Shown here piece after piece: positions 1 to 8,583 of a stretch of 64,000 nucleotides of DNA; positions within the stretch are counted from its first letter, which is position 1, and every line of letters begins with the position of its first letter. Origin of the DNA: JBAOHV01 sp037045265 (GTDB taxonomy: Bacteria > Actinomycetota > Acidimicrobiia > Acidimicrobiales > Microtrichaceae). The stretch is from the NCBI GenBank assembly GCA_037045265.1, contig JBAOHV010000004.1:124001-188000 (forward strand). Direction: 5' to 3'. The notes beneath the pieces were generated by a model, which saw only the letters and a program-made list of their open reading frames with translations, did no database searches and had not been told where the DNA came from. The position numbers and the translations under genes are program-made.

Positions 1-731
1 GGAGCACGACGCTCGTAGTTGTCCGCCTTGTTTCCGGTGACCTCGCTCTCGGGACGCTCGTAGGCCTTCCAGGTCTCGGACCTGTACCAGTCCATCGCCG
101 CGGCAGCGTCGGACTGAGCGATCTCGAGGAAGCTGCCCTCACCCGTCTCCCGGGCACGGATGACTCCGGCCAGGATGCCGAACGCGCCGAACAGCGGCCC
201 CGCGTGGATGCCGACCGACGGGTGCTCCGGGATGCCGGGGAATCCGTTCTCGTCGTACTCGGGCTTCACCAGGCCCGCCCAGGTGTCGTAGGCGATGCCA
301 TGGCTCGGCAGATCGGCGTACGGCCCCGTCATTCCGTAGCCCGAGATCGTGCAGAAGACGATCTTCGGGTTGATCTCCTTGAGGTCCTCGTAGCCGAGGC
401 CGCGCTTGGCAAGCGCCCCGGGACGCATCGCCTCGATCACCGCGTCGGCGCCGCGGACCAGGTCTCGGAAGACGTCCTTGGCCTCGTCGGTGCGGAGGTC
501 GAGGGTGATCGACTTCTTGCCGCGGTTGATGTGCCAGTGCAGCAGGGACGAACCGTCGATGATCGGCCAGGTCATCTGCCGCACGTAGTCACCTGACGGG
601 GACTCGACCTTGATCACCTCGGCTCCCAGATCGGCCAGGTGCAGTCCAACAGCAGCGGGCCCCAGGAGCGAGAACTCGATGATTCGCAGGCCCGTCAGCG
701 GCCCGGCACCAGATGCTGTCGAATCGGTCAT
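1..731 (-). CDS. CaiB/BaiF family (family III) CoA-transferase, 3' end outside window
   Basis: An open frame runs on the minus strand from the ATG at 731 to the window edge (about 243 residues), so the C-terminal part is missing. Family III CoA-transferases move CoA between acyl chains; close relatives racemise 2-methylacyl-CoA. Visible family features are an N-terminal LTGLRIIEFS, the LGAEVIKVESPSGD segment, NRGKKSITLDLR, the ISGYGMTGPYAD segment and an AYDTWAGL segment whose Asp is in the position of the catalytic aspartate. An AAGGGA ribosome site lies about 6 nt before the start. A -10-like TAGATT and a palindromic operator lie 30-50 bp upstream. The substrate cannot be told from this part. 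Confidence 0.9.
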   Translation of the reverse strand, partial: MTDSTASGAGPLTGLRIIEFSLLGPAAVGLHLADLGAEVIKVESPSGDYVRQMTWPIIDGSSLLHWHINRGKKSITLDLRTDEAKDVFRDLVRGADAVIEAMRPGALAKRGLGYEDLKEINPKIVFCTISGYGMTGPYADLPSHGIAYDTWAGLVKPEYDENGFPGIPEHPSVGIHAGPLFGAFGILAGVIRARETGEGSFLEIAQSDAAAAMDWYRSETWKAYERPESEVTGNKADNYERRA

Positions 732-760
732 GGTGGTCCCTTCGAAGGTCGCGCCGCCGA

Positions 761-782
761 TCTGACGGGTCGTCAGAATCTA
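761..782 (-). promoter_or_regulatory. Palindromic operator at the CoA-transferase promoter
   Basis: The 17-mer TCTGACGGGTCGTCAGA at 761-777 has perfect 7-bp half sites around GGT. Read towards the CoA-transferase, a -10-like TAGATT (777-782) touches its upstream edge, so the expected transcription start falls inside the palindrome. The central 15 bp recur exactly at 60250-60264 before an acyl-CoA dehydrogenase. The symmetry and placement fit a TetR-type repressor; the regulator itself is not in this window. Confidence 0.6.
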
Positions 783-838
783 GACGGCCTCCGTGTCCGG
801 GCCCACAGCAGACCGGCGCGATCGCACAGAGGAGCTCC

Positions 839-1693
839 TCAGAGGACCCACGGACCGCCGTCGACCGGTCGCTTCCAACCCGATGACGCGAACGTTCCTC
901 CGTCGACGTGCACCGTCGAGCCGGTGACGAAGCGGCTCATCGGCCCCGCCAACCACACGATCACCGCCGCGACATCGGCGGAGCTTGCGAGGTCGGGCCA
1001 CGGAGTGGGTGCCCAGCTGGTCACCGAGAGCGCTCCGGACTCCTCGACAAGGCCCGAGTCGCCGGGAGTCGGGATCATGTCCGGAGCGACGGCGTTCACC
1101 CTGATCCGATCTGCGGCGAGCTCCAAGGAGAGGGTCCTGGTCAGGTTCGCCACCGCGGCCTTCATCGCGGAATAGATGCCGAAACCGGGACCAGCGCGAT
1201 GCGCTTCGACCGACGTGAGGTTGACCACCGACGCTCCCCCGACGGCGGGGTCCGCTCGCAGCAACGGCAGACAACGACGCGTGACGTCCACGACCTGCGT
1301 GAAGTTCTCCGCGATGAGAGCCGCCTGGCCGTTGGCGCTGATCTCGGCCACGTCCGCCACGAACCCGCCACCTGCGTTGTTGACGAGCACGTCGAGCGAG
1401 GGCCACTCCGACTCGATCCCGCTGACCCAACGGTCCACAGCCCCGGTGTCTCGCACATCGAGCACACCCTTCACGACCCGCCGACCCGCTGCCCGGATTG
1501 CAACAGCGGTGTCCTCGAGCTCGTCGGGCAGGCGATCACAGATCGCGACGTCGGCACCGAACCGGGCGAGTGCGATCGCGGTCGACCGCCCTATCCCTCT
1601 TGCTGCTCCGGTGACGATTGCGCGTCTGCCGTCGAGTCCGATCCAGCTCCGGTCCGGCAGCTCCTCAGGTCCGGGCTCGCTGTGATGCATCAC
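839..1693 (-). CDS. Short-chain dehydrogenase/reductase (SDR)
   Basis: NAD(P)-dependent oxidoreductase of the classical SDR type, about 280 residues. The nucleotide-binding TGAARGIG is near the N-terminus, followed by LVNNAGGG, a catalytic Ser in VVNLTSVEA, the catalytic YSAMK pair and a C-terminal VTGSTVHVDGG. The start is chosen as GTG 1693 (ATG 1690 directly follows), because a TAGCTT -10 box on the minus strand (1701-1706) ends 7 nt before it. A longer frame to 1756 would run into the divergent acyl-CoA synthetase promoter. The neighbours suggest a hydroxyacyl-CoA or steroid-like substrate, which is inference. Confidence 0.85.
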   Translation of the reverse strand: MMHHSEPGPEELPDRSWIGLDGRRAIVTGAARGIGRSTAIALARFGADVAICDRLPDELEDTAVAIRAAGRRVVKGVLDVRDTGAVDRWVSGIESEWPSLDVLVNNAGGGFVADVAEISANGQAALIAENFTQVVDVTRRCLPLLRADPAVGGASVVNLTSVEAHRAGPGFGIYSAMKAAVANLTRTLSLELAADRIRVNAVAPDMIPTPGDSGLVEESGALSVTSWAPTPWPDLASSADVAAVIVWLAGPMSRFVTGSTVHVDGGTFASSGWKRPVDGGPWVL

Positions 1694-1700
1694 GAAGCGA

Positions 1701-1740
1701 AAGCTATCGGTCCGTGTCGGTACCGCCGCGGCCATACTCT
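1701..1740. promoter_or_regulatory. Divergent leaderless promoter pair
   Basis: Minus strand: TAGCTT (complement of 1701-1706), 7 nt, then GTG 1693 of the SDR. Plus strand: TACTCT (1735-1740), 6 nt, then GTG 1747 of the acyl-CoA synthetase. With a start site 7 nt after the -10 box, both transcripts would begin at their start codon. No clear -35 boxes are seen. Confidence 0.5.
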
Positions 1741-1746
1741 CGCGAC

Positions 1747-3238
1747 GTGCTGGCAAAGATCACCAGAGAAGCGGCGCGACGCTTCGGGGACCGGCGCGTC
1801 GTAGTCGCCCCCGACGGCACCCTCACCTACGCGCAGCTCGACACCCACACGGACGGACTCGCCGCCGGCCTCATCGGGCACGGGGTCCGTGAAGGAGACA
1901 TCGTCGTCGTCGCGCTCCAGCCCGGCGGCGACTGGTTGGTCGCCGCGGTCGCCATCGCCCGGGCTGGTGCGGTGTTCGCAGGGGTGAGCACCGCGATCAC
2001 AGCGTCGGAGCGCCACGACCTCGTCGAGCTGATCAGGCCGAAGCTGGTTCTCGCACGGCCCGACACCGTCGAGGGGTTGCCGTTGCGGGCCGACGTCGTG
2101 GTGCTCGACGTCGGCGGGCGTCGGCGCGCCGCTCGCGGTCGACGGCGAGCATCCCGCTGACCCCGGGCCGGACGACGAGCGCCCCGCGGTGGTCTGCTTC
2201 ACATCAGGTACGACCGGGCGGGCGAAGGCGGCCCTGTTCCGTGAGCGCCACCTCCGGGCCGTGCAGGAGATCGATCTGGGCCCCGAGGCGGAGCAGACCT
2301 GGGGCGGCGGTTCATCGATGCTGGCCTCGACCCAGTTCGCCCACGTGGGCATGTCGACGAAGCTCCCCTGGTACCTGAGGGTCGGAGCGACACTCCACGT
2401 GATGCAGCGGTGGCGTCCCGACGATGCGCTCGAACTGGTGGCCAGCGAGCGCATGCCGACCGTCGGGGTGGTCGCCCCACAGCTGGCACTGATGCTCCGG
2501 TCCCCTCTCATGGACCAGCTGGACCTGTCCTGCGTCAAGGGCATCATCGCCGGAGGCGCACCGTCGCCACCCACGCTCGTGGAAGAAGCCCGCCGACGCT
2601 TCGGTGCCGGGTACTCGATCCGCTACTCCTCCACCGAGTCCGGCGGTGTGGGGCTCGGCACCGCTTTCGACGCGCCGGATCACGAGGCGCTGCACACCGT
2701 CGGCCGCCCACGCCCGGGAGTCGAGGTGAGGATCGCCGACGAAGGGGATTCCGAGCTGCCACGCAACGAGGTCGGCGAGCTGCAGCTGCGTTCCGGCGCG
2801 GTCATGGACGGGTACCTGGGCGACCCCGATGCCACCGCAGCTGCGCTCACCGACGACGGCTGGCTCAGGACGGGCGACCTGGCCCTGATCGACGACGAAG
2901 GATGTGTCGAGCTGCGCGGCCGCAGGACCGACATGTACATACGGGGCGGATACAACGTGTTCCCCCAGGAGGCCGAGGCGATCCTGCTCGATCACCCGTC
3001 CGTCACCGACGTGGTCGTCACCCCACGCAGTGACGAGATCCTGGGTGAGGTGGGAGTCGCCCTGGTCGTGCCGGCGGATTCCGAGGACCCGCCGACGCTC
3101 GCGGACCTCCGCGGGCACTGCGAGGGTCGTCTCGCCCGCTACAAGTGGCCCGAGAGACTCCTGGTGGTCGCGGCGATACCGCTGACCACCGCCCAGAAGA
3201 TCGATCGACGAGCTGCAGCCGAGCTGACGATCGACTGA
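1747..3238 (+). CDS. Acyl-CoA synthetase (AMP-binding, FadD-like), one frameshift
   Basis: ATP-dependent fatty-acid or carboxylate CoA ligase, about 497 residues when read across one shift. The N-terminal half (1747 to about 2115) continues in the next frame from about 2115, joining VVVLDVGG to VGAPLAVDGEHPAD. The AMP-binding loop FTSGTTGRAK is near residue 152, then YSSTESGG, GWLRTGDLALIDDEG, RTDMYIRGGYNVFPQEAE and the C-terminal catalytic Lys in TTAQKIDRR. The shift lies in a GGCGGGCGTCGGCG stretch and looks like one extra base. The GTG start is fixed by the -10 box 6 nt before it. It is divergent from an SDR, and the acyl substrate is unknown. Confidence 0.9.
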
Positions 3239-3286
3239 ACAGGCGGAGCCCTTCAGGATCTCGGCCGCGGTGCCGATCGGGGACTG

Positions 3287-4099
3287 GTGAACCCACTCAT
3301 ACCGACCGCGACGGTGCTCGTCGGCATCGCCGTCGCCTGGGCGCTGACGGTGCCGCTGTACCGGTTCAAGGAGATGCGGCCCCTGACCCCACGCGACGTC
3401 GCCACCGAGGTCGGCAGCACCGACGACCCGCCACCGGCGATCCGCGCGTCCTACCGACAGGCTCGCTGTCCCAGCTGCCATCACCGATACACATGGCGCG
3501 ACGCCGCGCCCGGGGTCAGCTGGATCCGTGGATGCCCGTCGTGTGGCGTGGCTCTGCCACGCACGGCACTGGCCCTGCAGATCGGACTACCCGCGGCGAT
3601 GCTGGTCACGGTGCTGCTCATGCCGGGGAGCTGGGTGGCCGTGCCGTACCTGTTCCTCACCATCGCGCTCACCGCGATCGCAGTCGTCGATCTGCGGATC
3701 TGGCTCATCCCCTACTGGATGCCATGGGTGGGCGCTGCGATCGGACTGGTCCTGATCAGCGTGGTCTCGATCGCCATCGGGGCCCCCGGCCAGATAGTCG
3801 TTGCACTCGCTGGAGCCGTCGGCACGTTCCTCGCTTTCCTCGTGCTGTTCCTGGCCGCGCCGGGCAAGCTCGGTTTCGGCGACGTCCGGCTGGCGCTGAT
3901 GCTCGGTCTCTTCCTCGCGTGGATGCACCCCATCCTGCCGGTGTACGGGCTGCTGTTCGGCTCGGTCCTAGGCCTGGTGATGGGCCTCGCTGCGCTCGCC
4001 ACCCGAGGCGACAGCCGCTTCCCCTTCGGGCCCGGGCTGTGCATGGGGGCGATGCTCGCGGTGTGGCTCCACGAGCCGATCCTGCGCGGCCTGGGCTGA
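3287..4099 (+). CDS. Prepilin peptidase-like protein (A24 family)
   Basis: A membrane aspartyl peptidase of the type IV prepilin/archaellin family that would cleave the leader of pilin-like proteins. The 270 residues show an N-terminal hydrophobic helix, a cytoplasmic zinc-ribbon-like region with two CPSC pairs (near residues 63 and 84), then about six membrane segments. The two expected catalytic aspartates are visible in AVVDLRIWLIP and in GFGDVRLALM (the GxGD motif). Length and order match PilD/TadV-like proteins that keep the CxxC ribbon. No pilin gene is adjacent; the only other possible pilus component in the window is the SAF protein at 26.6 kb. Start GTG 3287. Confidence 0.85.
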   Translation: MNPLIPTATVLVGIAVAWALTVPLYRFKEMRPLTPRDVATEVGSTDDPPPAIRASYRQARCPSCHHRYTWRDAAPGVSWIRGCPSCGVALPRTALALQIGLPAAMLVTVLLMPGSWVAVPYLFLTIALTAIAVVDLRIWLIPYWMPWVGAAIGLVLISVVSIAIGAPGQIVVALAGAVGTFLAFLVLFLAAPGKLGFGDVRLALMLGLFLAWMHPILPVYGLLFGSVLGLVMGLAALATRGDSRFPFGPGLCMGAMLAVWLHEPILRGLG

Positions 4100-4142
4100 G
4101 CCGATCGCCACGACGGCCGCCTTCCGCGCCCGCCAGCGAAGT

Positions 4143-5270
4143 TCAGTCGCGCGGACCGGTACCAGCGGTTGTCGTCGTAACGCGGCCACCGGTCGTCGTG
4201 GTCGTGGTCGGCTCGTAGAGACCGGTGATCATCGGCACCAGCTCATCGATAACGACACCCAGGCACTTGACGCTCAGGTGCACCCCATCGCCCGCGTAGC
4301 AGCGGGCCGTGGTCCCGTCCGCGAGGGTGATGTACTCGGCGAATCCGCCGTCCGGACCGGCGAGCAGGTCGGCCACGTCGACGAACGTCACCCATGGCCG
4401 GGTAGCGGCTTCGTCCTCTGCGAGGCGGTTGCCGATCTTGACGGCCTGTTGCACGTTGCCCGTGCCGACGTTGGGTTCCCCCACCCAGATCATCCGCCGC
4501 CCGTCGCCACCTGACACATCCATGATCCCGGCGACTCGCTCACGGTAGGCGGACTCCCATTCCGCTGATCCGAACTGGGCGACGATCGTGCCGTCGCTGT
4601 CCAGGATCGACTGCCCGTCGTTGGCCCCGACCATGAACACGACGAGCTCGGGCGACTGCTCGGACACGAGGTCGCTCAGCTCCGCCCCCCAGTTGAAGTA
4701 GTCCGAGCGGGCCAACCCCGTCGACACCGTGCCCTCGTTCGTGACCGAGATCGGCAGGTCGTCGGTCGCGGCAAGGAGCGCGTCTCCGAGCGACTTGGCG
4801 GTGGAATCGCCTGCCACGGTCACGCGGAGGGGGTCCGTCGCGGTGGGCACACGGACCGGGGCCAGCGTGGTCGTCGTCTCCGTCGGCGCCGGGTCCCGCG
4901 GCGCCTCGGGGAACTCGAAGTCGTCGTCGTCCGTCGCGATGCCCAGTTGTCGCGCGGCCCAGTCGTAGGGGCGATTCAGCGAGAAGAGGTTGGCCACCCG
5001 GTCGATACCGCCGCTCACGGCCATCGCCACATTGCGCTGCCAACCCAGAGGCATTCCCCGGGCCGAGTCGACCATGTTCCCCGACGCGAGCACGACGAAA
5101 ACGACGAGTGCGACGACGGTGCCCTTCCAGACGGTGTCTGCCGATTGGGTCGTGCGCACCTTCCTGCGCCGAGGAGCGGGCGGGCGCGCTCGGCCGTCAC
5201 CGTCGCGCACGACCTGCTGATGTCGTTGTCGGGGCCTTGCCTCTGTGTCCACGTGATCCTCTGTGTCCAC
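4143..5270 (-). CDS. Membrane-anchored SGNH/GDSL-type hydrolase (acyl-transfer partner)
   Basis: About 375 residues: a basic, threonine-containing cytoplasmic N-terminus, one membrane helix (VVALVVFVVLAS, near residue 50), a Pro/Thr linker, then an extracellular SGNH domain. Catalytic blocks are VTVAGDSTAKSLGDAL (Ser), VFMVGANDG (Asn) and GDGVHLS (Asp/His). The tail is Thr-rich (TTTTTT). It starts at GTG 5270, just 6 nt after the stop of the MBOAT gene, so the two form an operon like other MBOAT/SGNH pairs that O-acylate exported glycans. An apparent single frame from 6995 to 4143 is an artefact of a shift in the MBOAT gene. Confidence 0.8.
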   Translation of the reverse strand: MDTEDHVDTEARPRQRHQQVVRDGDGRARPPAPRRRKVRTTQSADTVWKGTVVALVVFVVLASGNMVDSARGMPLGWQRNVAMAVSGGIDRVANLFSLNRPYDWAARQLGIATDDDDFEFPEAPRDPAPTETTTTLAPVRVPTATDPLRVTVAGDSTAKSLGDALLAATDDLPISVTNEGTVSTGLARSDYFNWGAELSDLVSEQSPELVVFMVGANDGQSILDSDGTIVAQFGSAEWESAYRERVAGIMDVSGGDGRRMIWVGEPNVGTGNVQQAVKIGNRLAEDEAATRPWVTFVDVADLLAGPDGGFAEYITLADGTTARCYAGDGVHLSVKCLGVVIDELVPMITGLYEPTTTTTTGGRVTTTTAGTGPRD

Positions 5271-5276
5271 GTGATT
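5241..5276. repeat. Two 18-bp tandem repeats at an operon junction
   Basis: CTCTGTGTCCACGTGATC (5241-5258) is followed directly by CTCTGTGTCCACGTGATT (5259-5276). The repeats end on the MBOAT stop codon and encode the VDTEDHVDTE start of the SGNH protein, giving two in-frame GTG start candidates (5270 and 5252). Confidence 0.85.
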
Positions 5277-6893
5277 CAGAACTGGAAGTAGATGAACGGA
5301 GCCACGCCCTGGGGGCCCAGCAGGTTGATGATGACGAGCCACAGCCCGACGCCCAGGGCCATGGCCATGGGCGGGAGCTTCGACACCCGGAACTCGAGCG
5401 CGTCCACCGATCCGCCGCGGTACGAACTGGCCGGCCATCCCCACCGCTATCGCCAACAGGACCGTCCAGGTAACGAGCGATCCGACACCCCAGTTGGTGA
5501 GGAGCGAGACGAAGTAGCTGATGGCCACTCCCAGGTCGGGGGCCCGGAAGAAGATCCAGCCCGCGACCACGAAGTGGAAGACCCAGAGCCTGGCCAACCA
5601 CGGGTTCATCTCCGCGCGGGTGGCCACACTCGGCCGGTCCATCACGACGGTCACTTCGTCGGGACGGTACGGGATCGGTGCTGTTGCCTCGTCGCCGGGG
5701 CGGTCGTCGGAGGCGGGTGGAGTCGACATCCCGAGCCGCTCGCTCCATCGCTGCGGACCGGCACCACCCGTCCGGCGACCCCGCTCCTCGGGAGGCAACG
5801 ACTCGACCGGTCCGAGGTCGACGTAGGCAGGCTTCGGTTCGCGCATGGCCATCCATCGCTCGACCGCCAGCCCACTGCCGTGGAACGCGCCCCAGATCAC
5901 GAAGTTCCAGCTGGCACCGTGCCACAGCCCGCCGAGCAGCATCGTGAGGAACAGGTTGCGGTACTCCGCATGAGGACCTCCCCGGTTCCCGCCCAACGGT
6001 ATGTACAGGTAGTCGCGCAGCCACCGGGAGAGCGTCATGTGCCAGCGACGCCAGAACTCCTGGATCGACCGCGCCGAGTACGGCTGATCGAAGTTGTCGG
6101 GGAACTTGATTCCCATCATCAGCGCGATACCGATGGCGATGTCGGTGTAGCCGGAGAAGTCCGCGTAGATCTGCACCGCGTAGGCCCAGGCGCCGACGAG
6201 GAGCTCCCAGTTGGTGTGCTGCGCCGGCGAGACGAACACCGGATCGACGATGGCGGTCGCCAGGAAGTTCGCGATGACGACCTTCTTGAACATCCCCCGG
6301 CAGATCAGTCGGGCTGCCCTGGTCGCGTCGACGTTGTTCGGGTTGCGGCGACGCCGCAGCTGAGGCTCGAACTCCGAGACACGAACGATCGGTCCGGCGA
6401 CGAGGTGAGGGAAGAACGACAGGTACACGGCGAAGTCGATCAGGGTCACCGGCTCCTGCTCGCCGCGGTACACGTCGATCACGTAGCTGATGGCGCAGAA
6501 GGTGAAGAACGAGATCCCGATCGGTAGGCCGACGCGGAGAAGCAGAGCGGTCGGGGCGAGACCGAGCGGTTCCAGCGCGGCGATCATCGAGTCGACGAAG
6601 AAGCCGTAGTACTTGAAGAACCCGAGCAGGACCAGATTGGCGGCGATGCCCAAGGTCATCCAGGCCCGGCCGACGCGGGCGCCATCGGCACGGGCCACGG
6701 CCGTGGCCACCGCCCAATTGGCCACTGTCGACCCGGCGAGCAGGAGACAGAACTTCCAGTCCGCCCAGCCGTAGAACAGGTAGCTGGCCGCCAGCACGAA
6801 CAACTTCCACTGCACCGGCCGGTCGTTGAGCTTCCAGCTCACGCCGAGGACCACGACGAAGAACAACGCGAACGTCATCGTCGGGAAGAGCAC
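5276..6893 (-). CDS. MBOAT family membrane O-acyltransferase, one frameshift
   Basis: AlgI/DltB-like acyltransferase, about 538 residues across one shift. It starts MLFPTMTFALFF at GTG 6893 with a GAGGAGG ribosome site upstream, as is typical for the family. Many membrane helices follow, with YADFSGYTDIAIGIA, FWRRWHMTLSRWLRDYLYIPLGG and the catalytic His in GGLWHGASWNF (near residue 325). The true C-terminus (LPPMAMALGVGLWLV ... FIYFQF, stop 5276-5278) is in another frame, reached through one extra base near 5415. A long hydrophilic insertion lies after GLAVERW. The protein passes acyl groups across the membrane to the SGNH partner downstream. The glycan acceptor is unknown. Confidence 0.9.
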
Positions 6894-7111
6894 GCCGAGA
6901 GGTCCTCCTCTGGTGGGACTGCGCCCGGATCGTAGCTGCGGGGCGCCCAGCGACGGTGTGACCGTGCAACGAACCCCGAGAGTGCCTAATGTCACGCAAC
7001 TGCGTGCGAGGGTCGGCCGGGCAACAGGGGGTTGAACCCGGTCGATCCTGCCGCAGCGAGTTTTGGATGCTGAGGGTGATCGCCAAGGGTGAGCACCGAG
7101 GGGGAGTGGCG

Positions 7112-8583
7112 ATGGGGATCATCTGCCGTGGGCAGCGCCGTTCGCCGGGTCGCGGCGCGTTCGCCGTGGTCGTCACCTGCGCGGCGGTCGCCGCAACCTT
7201 TGCTGCGCCCACAGGGGCCCAGGACCGCGACAACGTTCCGCAACGGTGAGGCCGAGGCGACCGCCCAGACGTTCTCGGCCAACATCGTGCAGGGCAACGC
7301 GAACATCGGCTTCACCTACGGCCGCACGATCGCCAACTACCGCGACACCACGGGCACCGCCGAAGCCAGGGCGCTCGACCTCGGCGTCTTCCCGACGCTG
7401 TTCGGCGTCGAGCAGTGCGACGGTTCGGCCCCCATTCTGAATCCGGCGACGTTCCCGCCGAAGACCCGCGTCGACTCGGGCGACCCGGCCGCACCGAACT
7501 CCAGAGTCGCCAACGCGTACCAGCCCGGGCTCGGCACCCATGGAGCGGGCCCACTCGCCGGGGAGCAGGACGCAACCGCCACCAAGCTCCCGTCGTCACG
7601 TGCGGTCACACGCTCGCAGCGCGCGGACATGTTCCTACTGGTCGTCACCGGCGGCAGGACCGAGGTGACCACGAAGCTCGAAGAACGGCGTCCGCGAAGC
7701 GCACGCAGTGAGCACAGCCGATCAACTCCAGATCTTCGGCGGGCTGTTCACCTTCCACAACGTGCGTTGGGAAGCGACCGCGCTCAGCGGGGCACGCACC
7801 GCCACTTCCGGCGGGTTCATCTTCGAACGAGCGACGGTTCTCGGCTCGCCCAGGACGAATCAACAGGTGATGGCCGATTTCGCCGGCTTCAAGAAGGGTC
7901 TCGAAGAACTGCTCCGACCGCTCGGCGCGACGATCAAGATGCCCGAGCTCGTCGTCGAGGGGGGCCGAGCCCGGGTGACTCCCATGGAGTTCTCCATCAA
8001 GGACATCCCATGGGGTGCGAAGGTGATCGCCCCGTTCCTGGGCGAAGTCCAGCCTCTGAAGGAGGCGATGACCGCACAGCTGCTCGAGAAGGACTGCAAG
8101 AACGAGTCAGCCCTGCTGCTGCTCGACGTGATCCTCGGTGTGCTCGCCGGTAGCGGCTCGATCGTCATCCAGGCTGGCGGTGTCGAGGTGTCGACCGCCG
8201 ACACCGACTTCTCGGCTCTCGCCCTGGACGCACTTCCGATCGACTCGCTGGCGCAGACGCCGGTGGACATCCCCGTCGACGTTCTCCCGATCGAGGAGTT
8301 CCCGATCGAAGAGCTGCCGATGGAGGACCTGACGATCTCAGATGTCCCTCTGGAGACGTTCGACACGCCGATCGAGACGACCGAGATCGCCGCTTCGACT
8401 CCGAAGGCAGCGGCACACGAAGAGGTGACCACTGCGACCACGGGACTGGTGCCGTCTCGTTTCGAGAACTCGAACGCCGGGGCGGCCGCAGCAGCGGTCG
8501 GGCTGCTCGGCCTTCTGGGTGCGGTGGGACTGAGCATGGGTGAACGGCTGCGGGCACGCCGTACGAGCAGGAGGATTCCGTGA
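7112..8583 (+). CDS. Secreted protein with C-terminal membrane anchor, two frameshifts
   Basis: I do not recognise the family. Read across shifts near 7235 and 7685, it is about 490 residues: signal peptide (VVVTCAAVAATFAAPTGAQ), an extracellular domain (ATAQTFSANIVQGNANIGFTYG and onward), a region rich in IEEFPIEELPMEDL acidic/Pro repeats near 8280-8340, and a final membrane helix (AAAAVGLLGLLGAVGL) with an arginine-rich tail. This is sortase-like topology without an LPxTG. The stop overlaps the GTG of the solute-binding protein (GTGA, 8580-8583), so it is translationally coupled to a transporter and may help capture its substrate. Start ATG 7112 is chosen because it opens the signal peptide. 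Confidence 0.7.

Noticed and set aside
4143..6995. A single 950-residue MBOAT-SGNH fusion protein on the minus strand.
   Set aside because: The middle part (about 5280-5415) is nonsense in that frame, while another frame gives the normal MBOAT C-terminus and stop at 5276. The fusion arises from one extra base.
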